Source of the DNA: Phoronis australis | Taxonomy: Eukaryota > Phoronida > Phoronidae | Reading direction: 5' to 3' | Length of the DNA: 64,000 nucleotides | Assembly: GCA_002633005.1 (NCBI GenBank) | Contig: NMRA01000629.1 | Span: 109,589-173,588, forward strand | Shown: positions 12,941-25,079 of the stretch, piece after piece | Layout: the number at the start of each line of letters is the position of its first letter | How positions within the stretch are numbered: position 1 is the stretch's first letter | Position numbers and translations under genes: made by a program | Notes under the pieces: generated by a model | Databases searched by the model: none | What the model was told of the DNA's origin: nothing | The model's input: only the letters and a program-made list of their open reading frames with translations

Positions 12941-12956
12941 AAGAAAAAGTCTATGT
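12941..12956 (+). repeat. Left target-site duplication of LINE
   Basis: aagaaaaagtctatgt here matches aagaaaaagcctatgt at 15075-15090 at 15 of 16 positions. The two copies directly flank the LINE fragment, as expected of target-primed reverse transcription. Confidence 0.65.
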
Positions 12957-15074
12957 CTATCAATACCATATATATACTGGTATTAGTTGATTTTGAAAAA
13001 GCCTTTGATTCTGTGTCCTGGAGATTTCTTAAGAAAGTTCTACACTATTTCAATTTTGGTGACGATATTATTCGGTGGTTCACAATACTCAATGAAAGTG
13101 TTCAACTTTCGGTCATTCAGTATGGCTTTACGTCCAACTACTTTAACATTTGCCGAGGTTGCAGACAAGGGGATCCCCTTTCACCTTATCTTTTTTGTTG
13201 AGTGCCAAAATTATGGCATCTATGTTGAGGCAATGTGAGAATGTTAAAGGCATAAAAGTAGGCTCTTTAGAGTATAAATTAATGCAATGTGCAGACGACA
13301 CGGTCCTCTTTCTAGATGGTTCAGAGGCCTCTTTAAAATCTTCACTTAACCTTCTTGATCAGTTTGCTAAGTATTCTGGTTTGACACCCAATATCGATAA
13401 AACTGTTTGTATATGGATTGGTTCTAAGATATGTTGTGGTGATAGGCTTTGTTGTGAAAAAGATTTAAAATGGGAAAGTTCCCAGTTCACATCTCTTGGA
13501 ATTACCTTCTCTGTCAACTTACAGGACATGATTCACTTAAACTACGATGTAAAATTAAATGAGGTTAGAAAAGGCATTGGAAATTGGTCAAAAAGAAATT
13601 TGTCTACCTTTGGTAAGATAACGGTTGTCAAATCTTTCTTATTACCAAAACTGATTCACCTCTTTTACACACTTCCTCTTCCAAGTGCTACTTTTTTTAA
13701 GGACATTGAAAAACTATTCTTTAATTTTATATGGGGTACCTCTTCTGATAGAATCTCTAGAAAAACCATGGTGCAGAAATCTGAAGTTGGAGGTGGGAAT
13801 ATGGTTCATATTGCGTCATTTGTCAAAGCTATTAAACTGACTTGGATTCGAAGATTCTTGAAAAATTATTATAACAATACTTCTCTTTGGCTAAATATTT
13901 TATGTGAAATTATTCCTAATATAAAAAATGACTCTTTTCAGTTAGGTTCTTGTTTTTTCCTTGAAGTATCTAACCGTACTAAAAATATTTTTGGAAGGAT
14001 ATTTTTTATATCTTATACGAATTTATCAATCTTTGTGAGATAGAGGATCCTTTGTACCAACCTTTGTGGTATAACCCCAAAATTTGTATAGACAGTAATC
14101 CAATTTTTTTGGAACGAGTTGTTTCAAAAGGTATACGGTACGTATACGATTTAATTGACCCTGATAAGGGATATATTTATGATATGATTATCATACCTTT
14201 TGTAAACGTTTTCAATTTTGTCCTTGTATTACTCATTTTTATGGAATTCGAAGTTCAATATTTCGTTCTTGGAATCATCTAAGAGACAAGAGTACTATAG
14301 TCACCCCACTTTTTCCAGGACATATTTTTCGAATCTCCTCGGAAAATAAAGGGACTGGGAAAATCTGTGAAGTATTTATTTCTAAATTATATGTAAAACC
14401 TGTCGCAGAATTGAAGTGGGAGAGAGAAATTAACTTATGTGATGAAACTCAATCTTGGAAAAAAAATTCATTCTGTAATTTATCATTGTACTTCTGATGT
14501 CAGACTCAGATGGTTTCAATTCTGTATCAACCACAGAATTATTGGTACAAACTCTTATTTAAAAAAAATAGGTGTTAGTGAATCGTCTTTATGTTCTGTC
14601 TGTGAGCAACGTGAAGAAACAATTCTACATTTGTATTGGGAATGTTCACTTGTTCAGAAGTTTTGGGGATGTTTAAGAACATGAATGATAATCAGTGCAA
14701 TTTCCCTCTGCAGTTAAATATGTCTTCCGCCTTGTTTGGAGATCCAGCCTGTAGATTAGAAGCTGTAAATTTAATTCTTTGCTTAGCGAAATTCCATTTA
14801 AATGTATATAGACAAAGATTACAAAAGACTAAGCTCAATTTTCAGTCATTTTTACGTGAGGTATGTGATTACTACAACCTGGAAACAATTATTTACAATG
14901 ATAAATTGGATCTTGAGAGATTCCATGCAAGGTGGTCTTTTTTTGCCTAACTAGCTTTTATAGGGTCCGATAATGTTCGTAATTTGTTTGATGTACACTA
15001 AACTAGATGTCATATTGTCGCACAACTATGTACTGGTTGGTTGAGTTAATAAATATCTCTGAAAAAAGAAAAAA
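12957..15074 (+). mobile_element. 5'-truncated LINE (L1/Tx1-like), dead copy
   Basis: About 2.1 kb of a non-LTR retrotransposon. It starts inside the reverse transcriptase, runs to the C-terminal zinc-finger region and ends in an A-rich tail (gaaaaaagaaaaaaaa). A 16-base near-perfect direct repeat flanks it. The endonuclease and the N-terminal part of the polymerase are missing, so this is a typical truncated insertion. The protein style (DFEKAFDSV, GCRQGDPLSPYLF, ADDT, then a long C-terminal region ending in a Cys/His segment) fits the L1/Tx1 group. That assignment is from memory of the family. Confidence 0.8.
12987..14950 (+). pseudogene. LINE reverse transcriptase remnant
   Basis: Pieces in several frames give a nearly continuous polymerase. 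Bases 12987-13196 hold DFEKAFDSV (first catalytic region) and GCRQGDPLSPYLF. A one-base loss in a T run at about 13190 shifts the frame. Bases 13197-14043 hold the CADDT active-site box (about 13291; FADD or YADD in live elements) followed by the thumb region. A stop at 14041 and later shifts lead to 14439-14684 (LRWFQFC, then CSVC and HLYWEC, the zf-RVT-like segment) and 14660-14950, the C-terminus. No intact product is possible. Confidence 0.85.
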
Positions 15075-15090
15075 AAAGAAAAAGCCTATG

Positions 15091-15789
15091 TATTGTTCAT
15101 TGTTTACACGCATCAACCCGTGGCTACATGTATTTGAGGACGCCGGGAATAGCTCGTGGGTATTTTTCATTGTTTTGTTACTGACTTTATTAAACTTAAT
15201 TTGTTAACTACAAGTAACACGCGTAAAATAATGCATGTGGCATTGTACCCGGCCTTGTCTGTTGTTACAATGCTGAAGGGAAAATCTGCGTTTTGCATAA
15301 TTTTCATGCTTTTATGACTGTTTCAAAACTTGCTTATACAGTTTCAGTGGAGTTCAAGTTTACCTCTGAAATGAGCAAAAATACACCTCAATACGAATGT
15401 CCCATTTCCCTTATTTCCCCGGTTACCCGTCAACAGTCTGCAAGCATGCATTCGGTAATTGCTTATAACAAATTCGTTGGTTTCTGATTTACTTGTTTGT
15501 GCAACTACCAAAACTGATAGATTCATAGATGATTTTATACACTTAGAAGCTAATATTGTAAGAACTGGTGATAAATCAGTGAATTTAATTGCAGCCTTAA
15601 ATATATAAAATTAAACTAATCGGTTGGAAGGGGTTTCTTTGCACTCCACTGGTGTTTTTATTTTCCAATAGTATTAAGCAATGAATTTTTGTTCTTCGAA
15701 ACTGAATTATTGCTTGTCCTTATTCGCATGCACGTCATGACTGACGTACTAACGTTAAAAAAAGATAGAAACATGCTGTTGGCCCGCGG
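15091..15789. other. Gene-free stretch after LINE
   Basis: Nothing was recognised. Short ORFs on both strands at 15293-15526 overlap each other and are likely accidental. Confidence 0.45.
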
Positions 15790-16110
15790 AAAATCTCAGT
15801 TATCCACGGGAATTGAAATTGAACTCCACGCGTTCAGGAAGTGTGTACATTTTTGGGACACAATATCGACTGTTTCCCCAGCCACCAGAAGCTGGACTAC
15901 CGGTCGGTATTTTGAAACAGCCCCAAAGGCAGTATACGAGGACTTCGGCACCTCACCTTTCAAAAAAAAACTTCTTCAAAGAATGACCATAATAAAAAAG
16001 TTTGCCTCGAAACTAGATCACAATAAAACGAATCTTGACCTTATAGCGAGCGCAGATGGCCGGTACGAGCTGCCTGTCTCAAGTGAATCACAGATGAGCT
16101 GACAAGTAAC
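15790..16110 (+). repeat. Diverged copy of the palindrome-arm repeat
   Basis: Bases 15830-16020 align with 62110-62330, and in inverted form with 56680-56900, sharing the gtgtgtacatttttgggaca-like segment and cagaagctgga. The family therefore has at least three members in the window. The 137-residue ORF here is not open in the other copies. Confidence 0.55.
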
Positions 16111-16919
16111 TAGCATTAGTTCATCGGGAATTTCGTATTTTCACACTGTTAGATCTCAGCTATACTTGAGGCAGCTTCTCGCTACCAGCCCGTGTACTGC
16201 TCCTAGAACCATTCTTACCTCTCCTTGTTGCTTCACGGTTACTCAACTCGTTGGTTCACGGTTACTGAACTCTTGATGGCCTCATTACCGGGATTGTCCC
16301 AGGGGCAGATCTAAATTTTTGAGTTGCGGGGGCTGGGCAGAGTGTTAGCCAGAGACTTACCCCTCAGAAATTCGCACCCCCTAGCTACCAAAATGGAATT
16401 TGGGAGAATTTTATGGGGTGTATGGCTCCTTAGCCACCCCTAAAGCCGCCACCGTGCCTCCCACCTAGAGCGAACGTGGGAGATTTGGTAGCAATACGGT
16501 GGCATTTGGAGCACGGAGGCGAGGGGGGGTGGGGGTGGCAGAGGTGGTGGTGATGAGGGGGTTGTTCGGATAAGTCGAAATCGTTTGTGCCTCCCAATAT
16601 TTTTTTTCTGGCCTACAGGCCTGCAACGTCGTCTCGTCCCCAAGCCTCCAGGTAACCCTGATCACTCATTTGAAGCTTGGTGAAGAGAAATTTACGGAAA
16701 TCGGAGAAATATCACGAGTGTTATTAAGTTTTATCACCTCCGATATAATACAAAAAATCAAAACGAGCGGTATATTCATGCAGTGATTTAGATTTATATG
16801 TAGATCATTGAAAGCTTGATGTAGGCCTAGTATTTGATTTTGTGGTGCTTTCAATAAAACAGAACTGGGAATAAGTACGTGAGCACCTTTTGTTTCAAAC
16901 AATAACGAAAACAATATCT
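16111..16919. other. G-rich patch and possible hAT-type end, otherwise empty
   Basis: Bases 16300-16320 (caggggcagatct) resemble the start of many hAT-type inverted repeats, but no partner end was found. Bases 16523-16561 are a strongly G-rich run with several GGG or GG tracts that could form a quadruplex. No gene was recognised. Confidence 0.35.
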
Positions 16920-17135
16920 TATGCTTCCGAAGCACGAATGGTAGTAACCCCAACGAACGCTTGTGACAATAGTAAAATCTTGTTTAGTTCCGAAAAAATA
17001 ATCAAATTTATAACATCAAAGAAGTAAAGATGAGGATCTTTAAAAACTAGTATTTTAGTATTTAGAGATTTCAGTGTTTGGAGGTTACTTGTGTCCCTCT
17101 TGTCAGAGGTGAACGTCGTCCACGGCCAATCAGCG
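16920..17135 (-). repeat. Inverted copy of the 12105-12320 segment
   Basis: Read on the - strand, this matches the central part of the intron blocks at 540-720 and 12105-12320, including acacaag-aacct and ctttgatgt. A third, inverted copy shows that the segment is a dispersed repeat as well as part of the gene duplication. Confidence 0.5.
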
Positions 17136-17159
17136 CTAAGTCTCAACCGATCAGCGCCA

Positions 17160-19330
17160 TCTTGAGGCTTTGGAACGAGGTTGTCATTGTTGTCGTTTTA
17201 ATTGTCTAAGACATTCTAACCATTAACATAGTCAGTGTTTGACATCCGCAGTCTTATAGTAAAATTTTCGCCTATGTCTCGTCTGTGTGGACTTTTTTAA
17301 TTATGATGAGTATTATTTTGTCTGGATCTGTATGTTCTACTTCGAATTAAAAAGGATTTCTCACCGTCTGGTGTTGGTCTCATCCCAGCAAACATAAATT
17401 TCTGAATATCTTTCATATTTTGTGACCCATCATTGTTAAAAAATGTAGTCGAAATATGTCCAATGTGCTACTGCTAGGAATTAAAGACTGATGAAAACTA
17501 ATCCGATGATTGACTATAATGTCGTTGTTTGTTTCTGTTCAGTGATCGATTCTCGTGTTTCCTCTATCATCAAAGATGTTGTAATCTGTACTATGTCTTC
17601 AAGCTATGATAATAAACTATAACTAAATATGTAATTATGACTCATGAATACTTAATTTGGGGATTGGTGTTGGATGGAATAGACTTCTTGAAGTTCAAAT
17701 AGTCAGAGACGCATCACAATGCAGCAATTAAATCATAATAATTGCATTGAAAACTTCGCATAAAACGCCAGTCTCATAAATCGATTTTCTCTTAGTTTCG
17801 ATTACAGACTCATTCTCTAAAGTGTTTGCGGTTAAGTCGTCGTTCTTGAGACGTAGCTTTTTCAATTTATCGCTGAATTTTATCCTTTTGCCACCCGAGT
17901 GTAAAACATTTCTACCCTGCATAAATTCAGGTATTTTCCACACAGCTGCATGGAAAACAGTTCCACTGAGTTGAAATTATTCCTCCGAGACGATGTTTTC
18001 CCAAAATTGAAGTCACTTGCCTCGCAGATTCTTGTGCAAATGTAAATAGTCTCAACTTCTGTTGAAACTTGGATTAGAAAACCATCAGGCATACTGATTC
18101 AGAAAGCAGCAGCAGCTACACGTACGAGTACCTACATGTATGTAACTTGAAGTATTTTCCACGGGGGGTGTTTGCACTTGCTTAGCGATGGAGTCAAACA
18201 TCAGAAATTCATTTTTTCCATGCAGTGGATGTTAGAAATTCTCTGTGGGTTTGTTTGAAACGTAGCTATTCTTTCAGATTGTGCGCAGATGGAGAGTGAA
18301 CGATCAAATCAAGTAATTAATCTACTATACGATAACCACTAATCAAAACAGTTGAAACCTGTTCTTAATTAGGTAGATTAACAATAAAGAAGAGTAACTT
18401 TGTACGCTAGCGCTCTCTGTAAGTATTACATCAATCAATTAACTATAAGTCATTTCCGCTATCCCTGCTGTAAGACTCGTTAGTTGGAGGACAGTCCTGT
18501 TGATGAACCAACACACAATGTACTGCTACATGTACAGGCACTTGCTGGTCATCGTCCTTCTTGACGCAAGATGTTCCGGCAGCATTTTCTGCCGACGACT
18601 CCTCTTGCTAGTCAACGTCTCTCGTGGTGCAACTCGTGTATGCAGTGTCTTCTACCCACGATTCCTCTCGCTGGTCACAGTCTCTCGTGACGCATCACAT
18701 GGAGGTAGTACCTTACCACCCACGATACAAGTGACATGCTCTTTGTTAAGTTCCTTTTCGTTAACCCTTGCCCAGACCCTGATCTTTAGAATCTTCTATT
18801 ATAGGGTTATATTGTAGAATTTCTTTTGTACACTTTAGCAAGTTTTCTAGCTTCAACTACTAAATCCCACCTGAGAATATTGCAAACTTCTACCCAAATT
18901 ATAATAAATGTACTTACTCAACGATTGGCTACTAAAAAGCAAATTATCTGATCCAATCATATCATTTGCTTTTGCGATTTGCTCTCAGAAGTTTCTAGAA
19001 TCTTATATTGCATTGACTCCAGAACCAAAATAGTAAACATCATCTAAAAATAGGTCTTGAAGTCAAAAATACATGTAAACAAGTTTGACCCCACGGTTTA
19101 AAAATACATATACACAAATTTTGGGCAACTTAAATGAAACTCTCTGTACTAATTACTTAAATAAAATTCATTCTGACAGTGGATAAGTCACATGATCAAT
19201 GAACTTTCCACTGGGAAATCAGCTGGAAGTTTCTGAAATCCTAAGTCAATATTTGTAAAGAAACACCTTGCTGAAATAGGCATATTAATCAAACTCAAGC
19301 TGCAAAAGTCTAAACGAAGCCTGGCGTGAA
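17160..19330. repeat. Duplicated block E, second copy, with a 0.7-kb insertion
   Basis: This is homologous to 5740-7100. The alignment breaks at about 18335 and resumes at about 19030, so roughly 690 bases are extra here. The extra segment contains the minisatellite at 18540-18725. A weak LINE zinc-finger trace lies at about 17265-17330. Confidence 0.6.
18540..18725 (+). repeat. Minisatellite, about 66-base unit, nearly three copies
   Basis: Repeated landmarks are a ttgctggtca-like segment, then tctcgtg or ttgacg plus gca, then cttctacccacgact-like sequence, at spacings of about 66 bases. It makes an ORF (18500-18817) because the unit length is a multiple of three. There is no evidence of coding function. 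Confidence 0.6.
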
Positions 19331-19990
19331 ACACTTGAGGAAAATATTCTCTGAAAGAAAATATTTATTTCTGTATGAACACGGGGCCTAAATACGCACA
19401 CCACCAAATGTATACATGTACGCTATGGAAAACAATTTCAGTTCAGTGTTATATTGTATTTGTTAGCCAAACGCAGGCAATATTAAACAATACAAGGCAT
19501 TATAATACACAATGAAAATAAAACAATTAGCCTTTTGTAATGACAAGAACCACATGATATAATTATTGAAAGGGTAGTACCATGTTCATTTGAGAATCAA
19601 CTAAGTTTTACACTTGCAACAAATTGGCAGAATTTTAAAGCACACTGACGTAAGAAAGCAGATTTACAGAAATATGCTAGTTGGCTGGTGAGACTTTGGA
19701 GCACATTAAAACATTATGGTGTACATGTATAATTCAATAAAGCAGCAAAAGTAAAAATTTCTTTTTTGTGTCTGCTAGATATTCAGTTGAGAGACGCATT
19801 TTGCCGGATTCACGGCCTCGTCCCCTTGAAGTGCAGAGTGTGGTAATCGGTAGTTCCTCGTCTTTTATTCAGTAACGTTGTCTGTGGACAGCAGACTCAG
19901 AACGTTAAATGATGACGTAATGAACGGGGTATTTCCGGTAAAGGAACAGCGTGTAATTTCGTGTAAAATTAATATGTGCAACGGACGCGG
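19331..19990. repeat. Duplicated block I (copies at 52095-53050)
   Basis: The block shares gccttttgtaatgacaagaa and attgaaagggtagta with 52095-52620, then the ggattcacggcctc segment. No coding potential is evident. Confidence 0.65.
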
Positions 19991-21359
19991 TGCTCAGATC
20001 TCAGATTTTTCCAGGGTGGTTCATTTTTTGTAACTGTTGAGCTTGCATGTATTCGTGAACTTGGATCTTAGAATTATTTAACTTTTATCTTACTGTTCTT
20101 ATCTTAGGCTCATCTGTACAGGCTCTACTATCATGCATCTATTGTTCTTACTTTGGTGTTATAATGTTTGTTAATTTTCTTTTACAAGTTCATGTTACAT
20201 AGTCTCGTGTTGACAGAATGTTATATCCATGTACATTAGTATGTACAGCCCACTTTGAAATTAATCCTTATGCGCATGCGTTGCTGATTCTAATTCCCTA
20301 GATGTTGGCCGAAATTCAGTGGGAGACAAATCAAGGAGAATTAAATATTTGTTAAATCACACGTTTTCATAAGACTGTGTTATTAGTCGAGGTTGATGCG
20401 CCGTGTGAGTATTTTTATTAGGCACCGGGTTTATTATATCCTTTTAAAATGGTATTGAGCCCTGTTTTGGTGATTTCAAGCAATATTCGTAGTTTTTACC
20501 TCCTAATGCATAATAGGTGTCAAACTTTAACTAAGCGTACATCAAATAAAAACTAATACTCCCATTGTCGCAGATACTGTAGCTTACGGTGTAATATGGC
20601 TGTTGTTGGATGGTCTTCCAAATATTTGGCGCTAAGAGTTCACCACGCTTACCCGTTTGAGAGACTTTCCTCCAAAAATTTTGAGACTAGTCAAGGGTTA
20701 CAGAACATTATTTTGTTCAAGAGAACTGGATGAGAATACCATTTTTAACATCTTTCAATAGGTCAAAACCCGGTTTGGTAACCTTTTTTGTTAGCGGGTG
20801 GCACTGGCATGGTCGTTCATGAATGTGCTAGGAAGATATATCTTCCAACCGGCGGGCGACCTGTCGAGGATTTGAATAGTGACCGGGTTTTTTCGAGCCG
20901 GTATGCCAATTTTCTTGTGATTGTAATAGTTTCGAAGACAACGTGTGTGTATTCGGTTTGGGCACGCAAACCAGGCTCATTTATGACATTTGAAATTGTA
21001 AAAACTGCACGTAAGCTACATGTAATCTCACGAAATGACATGTGCACTGAATTTGGCATTATCGGCACATGTTCGGGATTATTGTCGGATTGGCTGGACT
21101 TTTTTAAGCTATTTTGTCTTATCAGAGGTATAAAGCAAGACGGGTCGTCAGTTTATTACCTAATTCCCATTTCTCGCTGCAGTCCATCACACATTATCTG
21201 AAATCGGTGACTTTAGCAATACATACAGTCGAACTATCTTGCCAGACAGTAGGAGTGCCAGTGTGGAAGCGGCAGATTTGATTCCGCGTTGAGAGTAATC
21301 TCAAAAAATACCTTTCTCGCCAATAATGCTCCTTATCACTTATTCATTTAAATCGATAC
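19991..21359. other. Gene-free stretch with an unrecognised 137-codon ORF
   Basis: The + strand is open from 20788 to 21201, but a comparable - strand frame is open over 20817-21068 and no splice context or motif is seen. It is not called as a gene. Confidence 0.4.
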
Positions 21360-21745
21360 ATGTTACTCTAAGCTATGGACGGTACAGAATTGTGATGATT
21401 CGATAAGTATTAGTGTACTTAAAGCGCAGGTTACATTGTGTAAATTGGCCAGGGTGTGCGACATGCATTTACCAGTTCTGCTGTACTCATCGAATATGGT
21501 GACCGTTATCCGTGGGCAGTCGATGTTATTCAGATATTGGTTCAAACTACTAAAGATACATTATAACAGATACACTTGTACACGTTGAGATGCCCATGTA
21601 AATGAGCGCCTACAGTAAACCATTAAAAATATGTAAATACTTTTTATGAGGTTTGCCAAGTGGCTAACCTGTGACGGAACTTACAATGTATATCAATACT
21701 GACTGTGGAGCGGAGGATTGACACAACGATCCTGTTGAGTAACCC
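21360..21745. repeat. Duplicated block G, second copy
   Basis: The block aligns with 8041-8300. Homology ends abruptly at about 21742, where the inverted repeat of the Harbinger-type element starts. This supports 21746 as an insertion boundary. Confidence 0.55.
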
Positions 21746-21905
21746 GGGCCCGGTGCCTAATGTCAGAGTCGAACTCGAACTCGGACTCGAAAATTTCAAC
21801 TCGAAATCTGTCTCAGTCGAGTCGAACTCGAAACTGCCTGCCCAATGTTCATATTCTAGTTGATTCGAAATCGAGTTTACTCGAGAAATCGTACTCGAGT
21901 TAGTT
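21746..21905 (+). repeat. Left inverted repeat of Harbinger-type element
   Basis: The sequence beginning gggcccggtgcctaatgtca matches the reverse complement of 38930 leftwards (ggacccggtgcccattgtca), followed by repeated TCGAACTCGAA and GACTCGAA motifs. Terminal identity is roughly 85-90 percent over the first 50 bases by eye. The TCGA-rich part is internally repetitive. Confidence 0.75.
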
Positions 21906-22805
21906 ATTGAACTCTCCTGTGATGTGAATTACTTAAAAAAATAATTTTCTGCAAGAAGTGCACCCTCTACTGCGGTATCGTCTGCTTTTGAGTGAAAAGG
22001 TCACAGACAACAGCCAAAATGTAAGTATTTGATTGATATTGCATACAATGTGTTCAATATACAGCGAAACCGTTCACATCGATTCATAAAGTGGTGCGGT
22101 ATATTGGTGAAAATTTATAAACGGAAAGCAAAGAAGGCTCACCTTACCTAAACAGTTTCGGATCGAAATCTTGCGAGAGTTTGCGCAAACGACAATTTTG
22201 TTGCCAAATTACGGAAAAATATACGTTTTTAAACCCAAAAAGACACCGTTATTTTAACCAGCGTTCCTTCATCGTTCCATATTTTCTGCCACATGTCTCG
22301 CTTTGAACTTCTTAGTTAACCAGCGCTTCTACAACGGTTTAACTGCACGGTTGTCATGTGTTCTATACTAGGTTTGAAAATACATAGCGTTATGCAACAT
22401 TAAACTACTTTGGTATAAAAAAAATTATCAGAATCAAAAACCATCGTTTAATAGCACTCGGCGAAAACTTGAAAAACACTTTAAAACCAATCCCCTATTG
22501 CGTCGTTGAGTGGCAAAATCGAACTACCTCAAAATTAATTTGAGTCCGATTATCCATTTCAAAGTTAATATATTTCCAAATGTAGCAAACTGTAGATATT
22601 TTCGTGAGGTTCACAAAACATTAACAACTCAGTTAGAAAAAATGTACTATGTTGCCATGGTTTCAAATGCACAACACCGTGAAAAATGGGCTCGATCAGG
22701 TGGTCATTCAAAATAGTATGCGAATCGTCGAGTTTTTTACGTAAGACATAACTGAATTAACAATTTATTAGAATGGTTATCACGGATTACAATTGTATAT
22801 TAGCA
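21906..22805. other. 5' region of the Myb/SANT-like gene
   Basis: The sequence between the inverted repeat and the first ATG is AT-rich. No further gene was recognised; a promoter is presumed but not identified. Confidence 0.4.
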
Positions 22806-24815
22806 TGGAAAACGTTACACTATCGAGCAGTCAAACCATCGCATCTGCCAAAAGACGTCTGTGGACAACCGCAGAAGAAACTTCCTTCATAGAAATGGTC
22901 ATGGCCATGGAAAGCACGTTATTCGGAAGCTATAAAGTTCGGGAGCTATAAAATCGTCAGCCAAAAAAGGGCTGGGTGGGAAGTGGTGGCCAAATTCATA
23001 AGTAGGTGAGTTTTAGTGCGCACAGTGCGATATACACATTAGTGAACATATTAAATAGTTTGAATGACACTGTTAATTTCAGTTTGTCCAGAATTTGATT
23101 TACTGTATTCTTTTAATATCAGCCAGTTCAAGACCAAAAGGTCGCCAGAGGAATGCAGGAAAAAATTCAAAACCTAAAGCAAAGATGTAAGCAATTTTGT
23201 AACAAGATAATTGCAGTTTGTTGGTTGACTGCCTGTTACTATGTGAGAATGTGAATGCCTACCTAACAGTCGGAGTATATTTTTTGTATCTTATCCAACT
23301 TTCTTTGGTATGCATATTGTAATTGCATTTTATAAATTCCTAGTTATACTTCACAATATTGATTCCCACTCCCTTCCGTTAACACTAAATGTACTTCCAA
23401 GAACTCCATGTCTAGGGGAGGCCAGTTCTGAAGTGCCGACGGTTTCTAGGATGTAAATCATGGGTTCAGACACTAGAGCGCAGATCATTAATGTAATTTG
23501 AGTTACCTATCCTTTGTTTAATTCTTCGCACAGCTAAATCAAAAATTGATGAACTTAAGAAGAGTGCAAAAAAGACCGGCGGTGGGCCACCTGCAAAGGG
23601 CTTGGATGCCAAAGACGAGGCCATTTTGGCTGACTTCGATGAAAGGGTCGAAGTCTCTGGCATCCAGGGAGGTTTTGGTACAGATGGTGAGTGGTTTTGT
23701 TTTGCGTCGAATGCAAATTAATGTTTATGCCTGACACTTGTAAAATATATAACTGCAGTGGCTCATCTACGTTTTCAGTAGGGGGAGGTGAGATTCGCGT
23801 GAATCCGAGGCGCATAGCGCAGAGAGTAGGGGAGGTAGGAAAACCTCCTTCCGTGTAAGATTTTTTTCGACTTTAGTAGCTGATTTCGGTTTTCTGACGT
23901 TTCTAATTTTTTTATTTTTGATCTTGTCCGGACAGGGGTGTTGAATCAGTGGAACCCCGTAGGTCCTCCTCCGGAAACATTACACCTATGTGTTGACTTT
24001 TCCACTCAATGATTGACTTTAAATCGCATGTTCTATTCTAAGTTTAAATTTTCCAGATCATGGCATGACTGAACACAGCGGGGATGATGCAAAAGGTATG
24101 ACGGTTGTTGGTAGCCATTAATAAATTAGTTACTTTCCAAAATGTTGACATTTTTGTAATTTGCGATAATTCGCTATTTTGAAACTACTTCAAAGGTTAA
24201 CGATTACTTTTTAATCTTCCAGACAGTGACGAATATGAGATAGAGCCGGTGATCAGCCAGAAAAGAAGTAATTAACCTTTGATTATTTATTGAAATGCTA
24301 GCGCTCATGTGGGTAGGACATTTGTGCTTACGAGTATGAGCGACACTATGAACACTCCCACTAAAACTACGCTTTGATTTTCAACAGTAGTCTGACGTAA
24401 TCTGTTTACTGGATAACATGCATGTACAATTAGAATTACAGTTGAAAGGTGGGATAATGAAAACAACAAAGGTGTGAACTCCATAACTAAAGTTAACTTA
24501 CACAGGTCTGTGAGAATTAGAAATGGTCTAAAATGAACTGAACAAGTGTTCCTAAAAAATTCTTATGATCCTTATTGGTAATGTGCGATTTTCATTTCAG
24601 TTTACAGCAAACCAAAGTCAAGCAAATCAAGAAAGGATGAAATAGACGACGCTATACTTGAAAATTTGAAATTGGACAACAAGCGCCTGAAACTCAATAT
24701 AGAAGTGCTTGAAATGAAGAAGCTCAATTTGGCCATGAACTTGCAAAAAGATGTCAATATACATGTAGACATATCAACATTTTTCTCAACCAGTGAGGTA
24801 GCAACTGAGCAATAG
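22806..24815 (+). pseudogene. Myb/SANT-like DNA-binding protein of Harbinger, six exons, disrupted
   Basis: Harbinger elements encode a Myb/SANT-like partner that binds the transposon ends and helps nuclear import of the transposase. Exons by splice sites are 22806-23005, 23123-23186, 23534-23686, 24057-24095, 24223-24267 and 24601-24815. Visible features are RRLWTTAEE near the N-terminus, then RSPEECRKK (the SANT-like helix), KKTGGGPP with an acidic stretch in exon 3, acidic exons 4-5, and a leucine/lysine-rich coiled-coil-like C-terminus (LKLDNKRLKL). Introns 2-5 are all phase 1. Two lesions break the frame: a 16-base tandem duplication (agctataaagttcggg) in exon 1 gives a TAA, and a missing A in the A run at about 23165 gives another stop in exon 2. 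Exons 3-6 are clean, so the damage is recent or partly sequencing error. Confidence 0.75.
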
Positions 24816-24826
24816 ATGTTTTAAAT

Positions 24827-25013
24827 AAGGTTGTATAGGACATTATATCTAGGAGTATAATATACACTTCACCAATTATCTACTATAACCATTAATATAA
24901 CTTTTCAACATAACAAACTTGGTTATGTAGGACCTTACATCTAGTATATACATTTCACCAATTATCTACTAAACAATTAATAGAACTTTTCAACATAACA
25001 AACTTGCTTGAAG
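24827..25013. repeat. 93-base tandem duplication
   Basis: Two adjacent diverged copies (about 24827-24920 and 24921-25013) share caccaattatctact and cttttcaacataacaaactt. It lies directly after the stop of the SANT-like gene, in its probable 3' untranslated region. Confidence 0.7.
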
Positions 25014-25079
25014 GCACAACTGTGCTTTTGTTAGACAAATTAATGTAAACTTATTCGTAGTCTCTATACAAGCTCATAT

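Noticed and set aside
15689-16102. 137-codon ORF
   Set aside because: It overlaps a dispersed repeat whose other copies (56.7 and 62.2 kb) are not open in this frame.
16300-16320. hAT-type inverted-repeat start
   Set aside because: No matching inverted end or 8-base target duplication was found nearby.
18500-18817. 105-codon ORF with repeated amino-acid blocks
   Set aside because: Openness is explained by a minisatellite with a unit length divisible by three.
20788-21201. 137-codon ORF
   Set aside because: The opposite strand is open over the same stretch, and there is no splice context, motif or conservation with the duplicated blocks.
21741-21745. TAA/AACC as target duplication of the Harbinger-type element
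   Set aside because: The right flank begins AGAAAA and does not match, so no duplication can be claimed.
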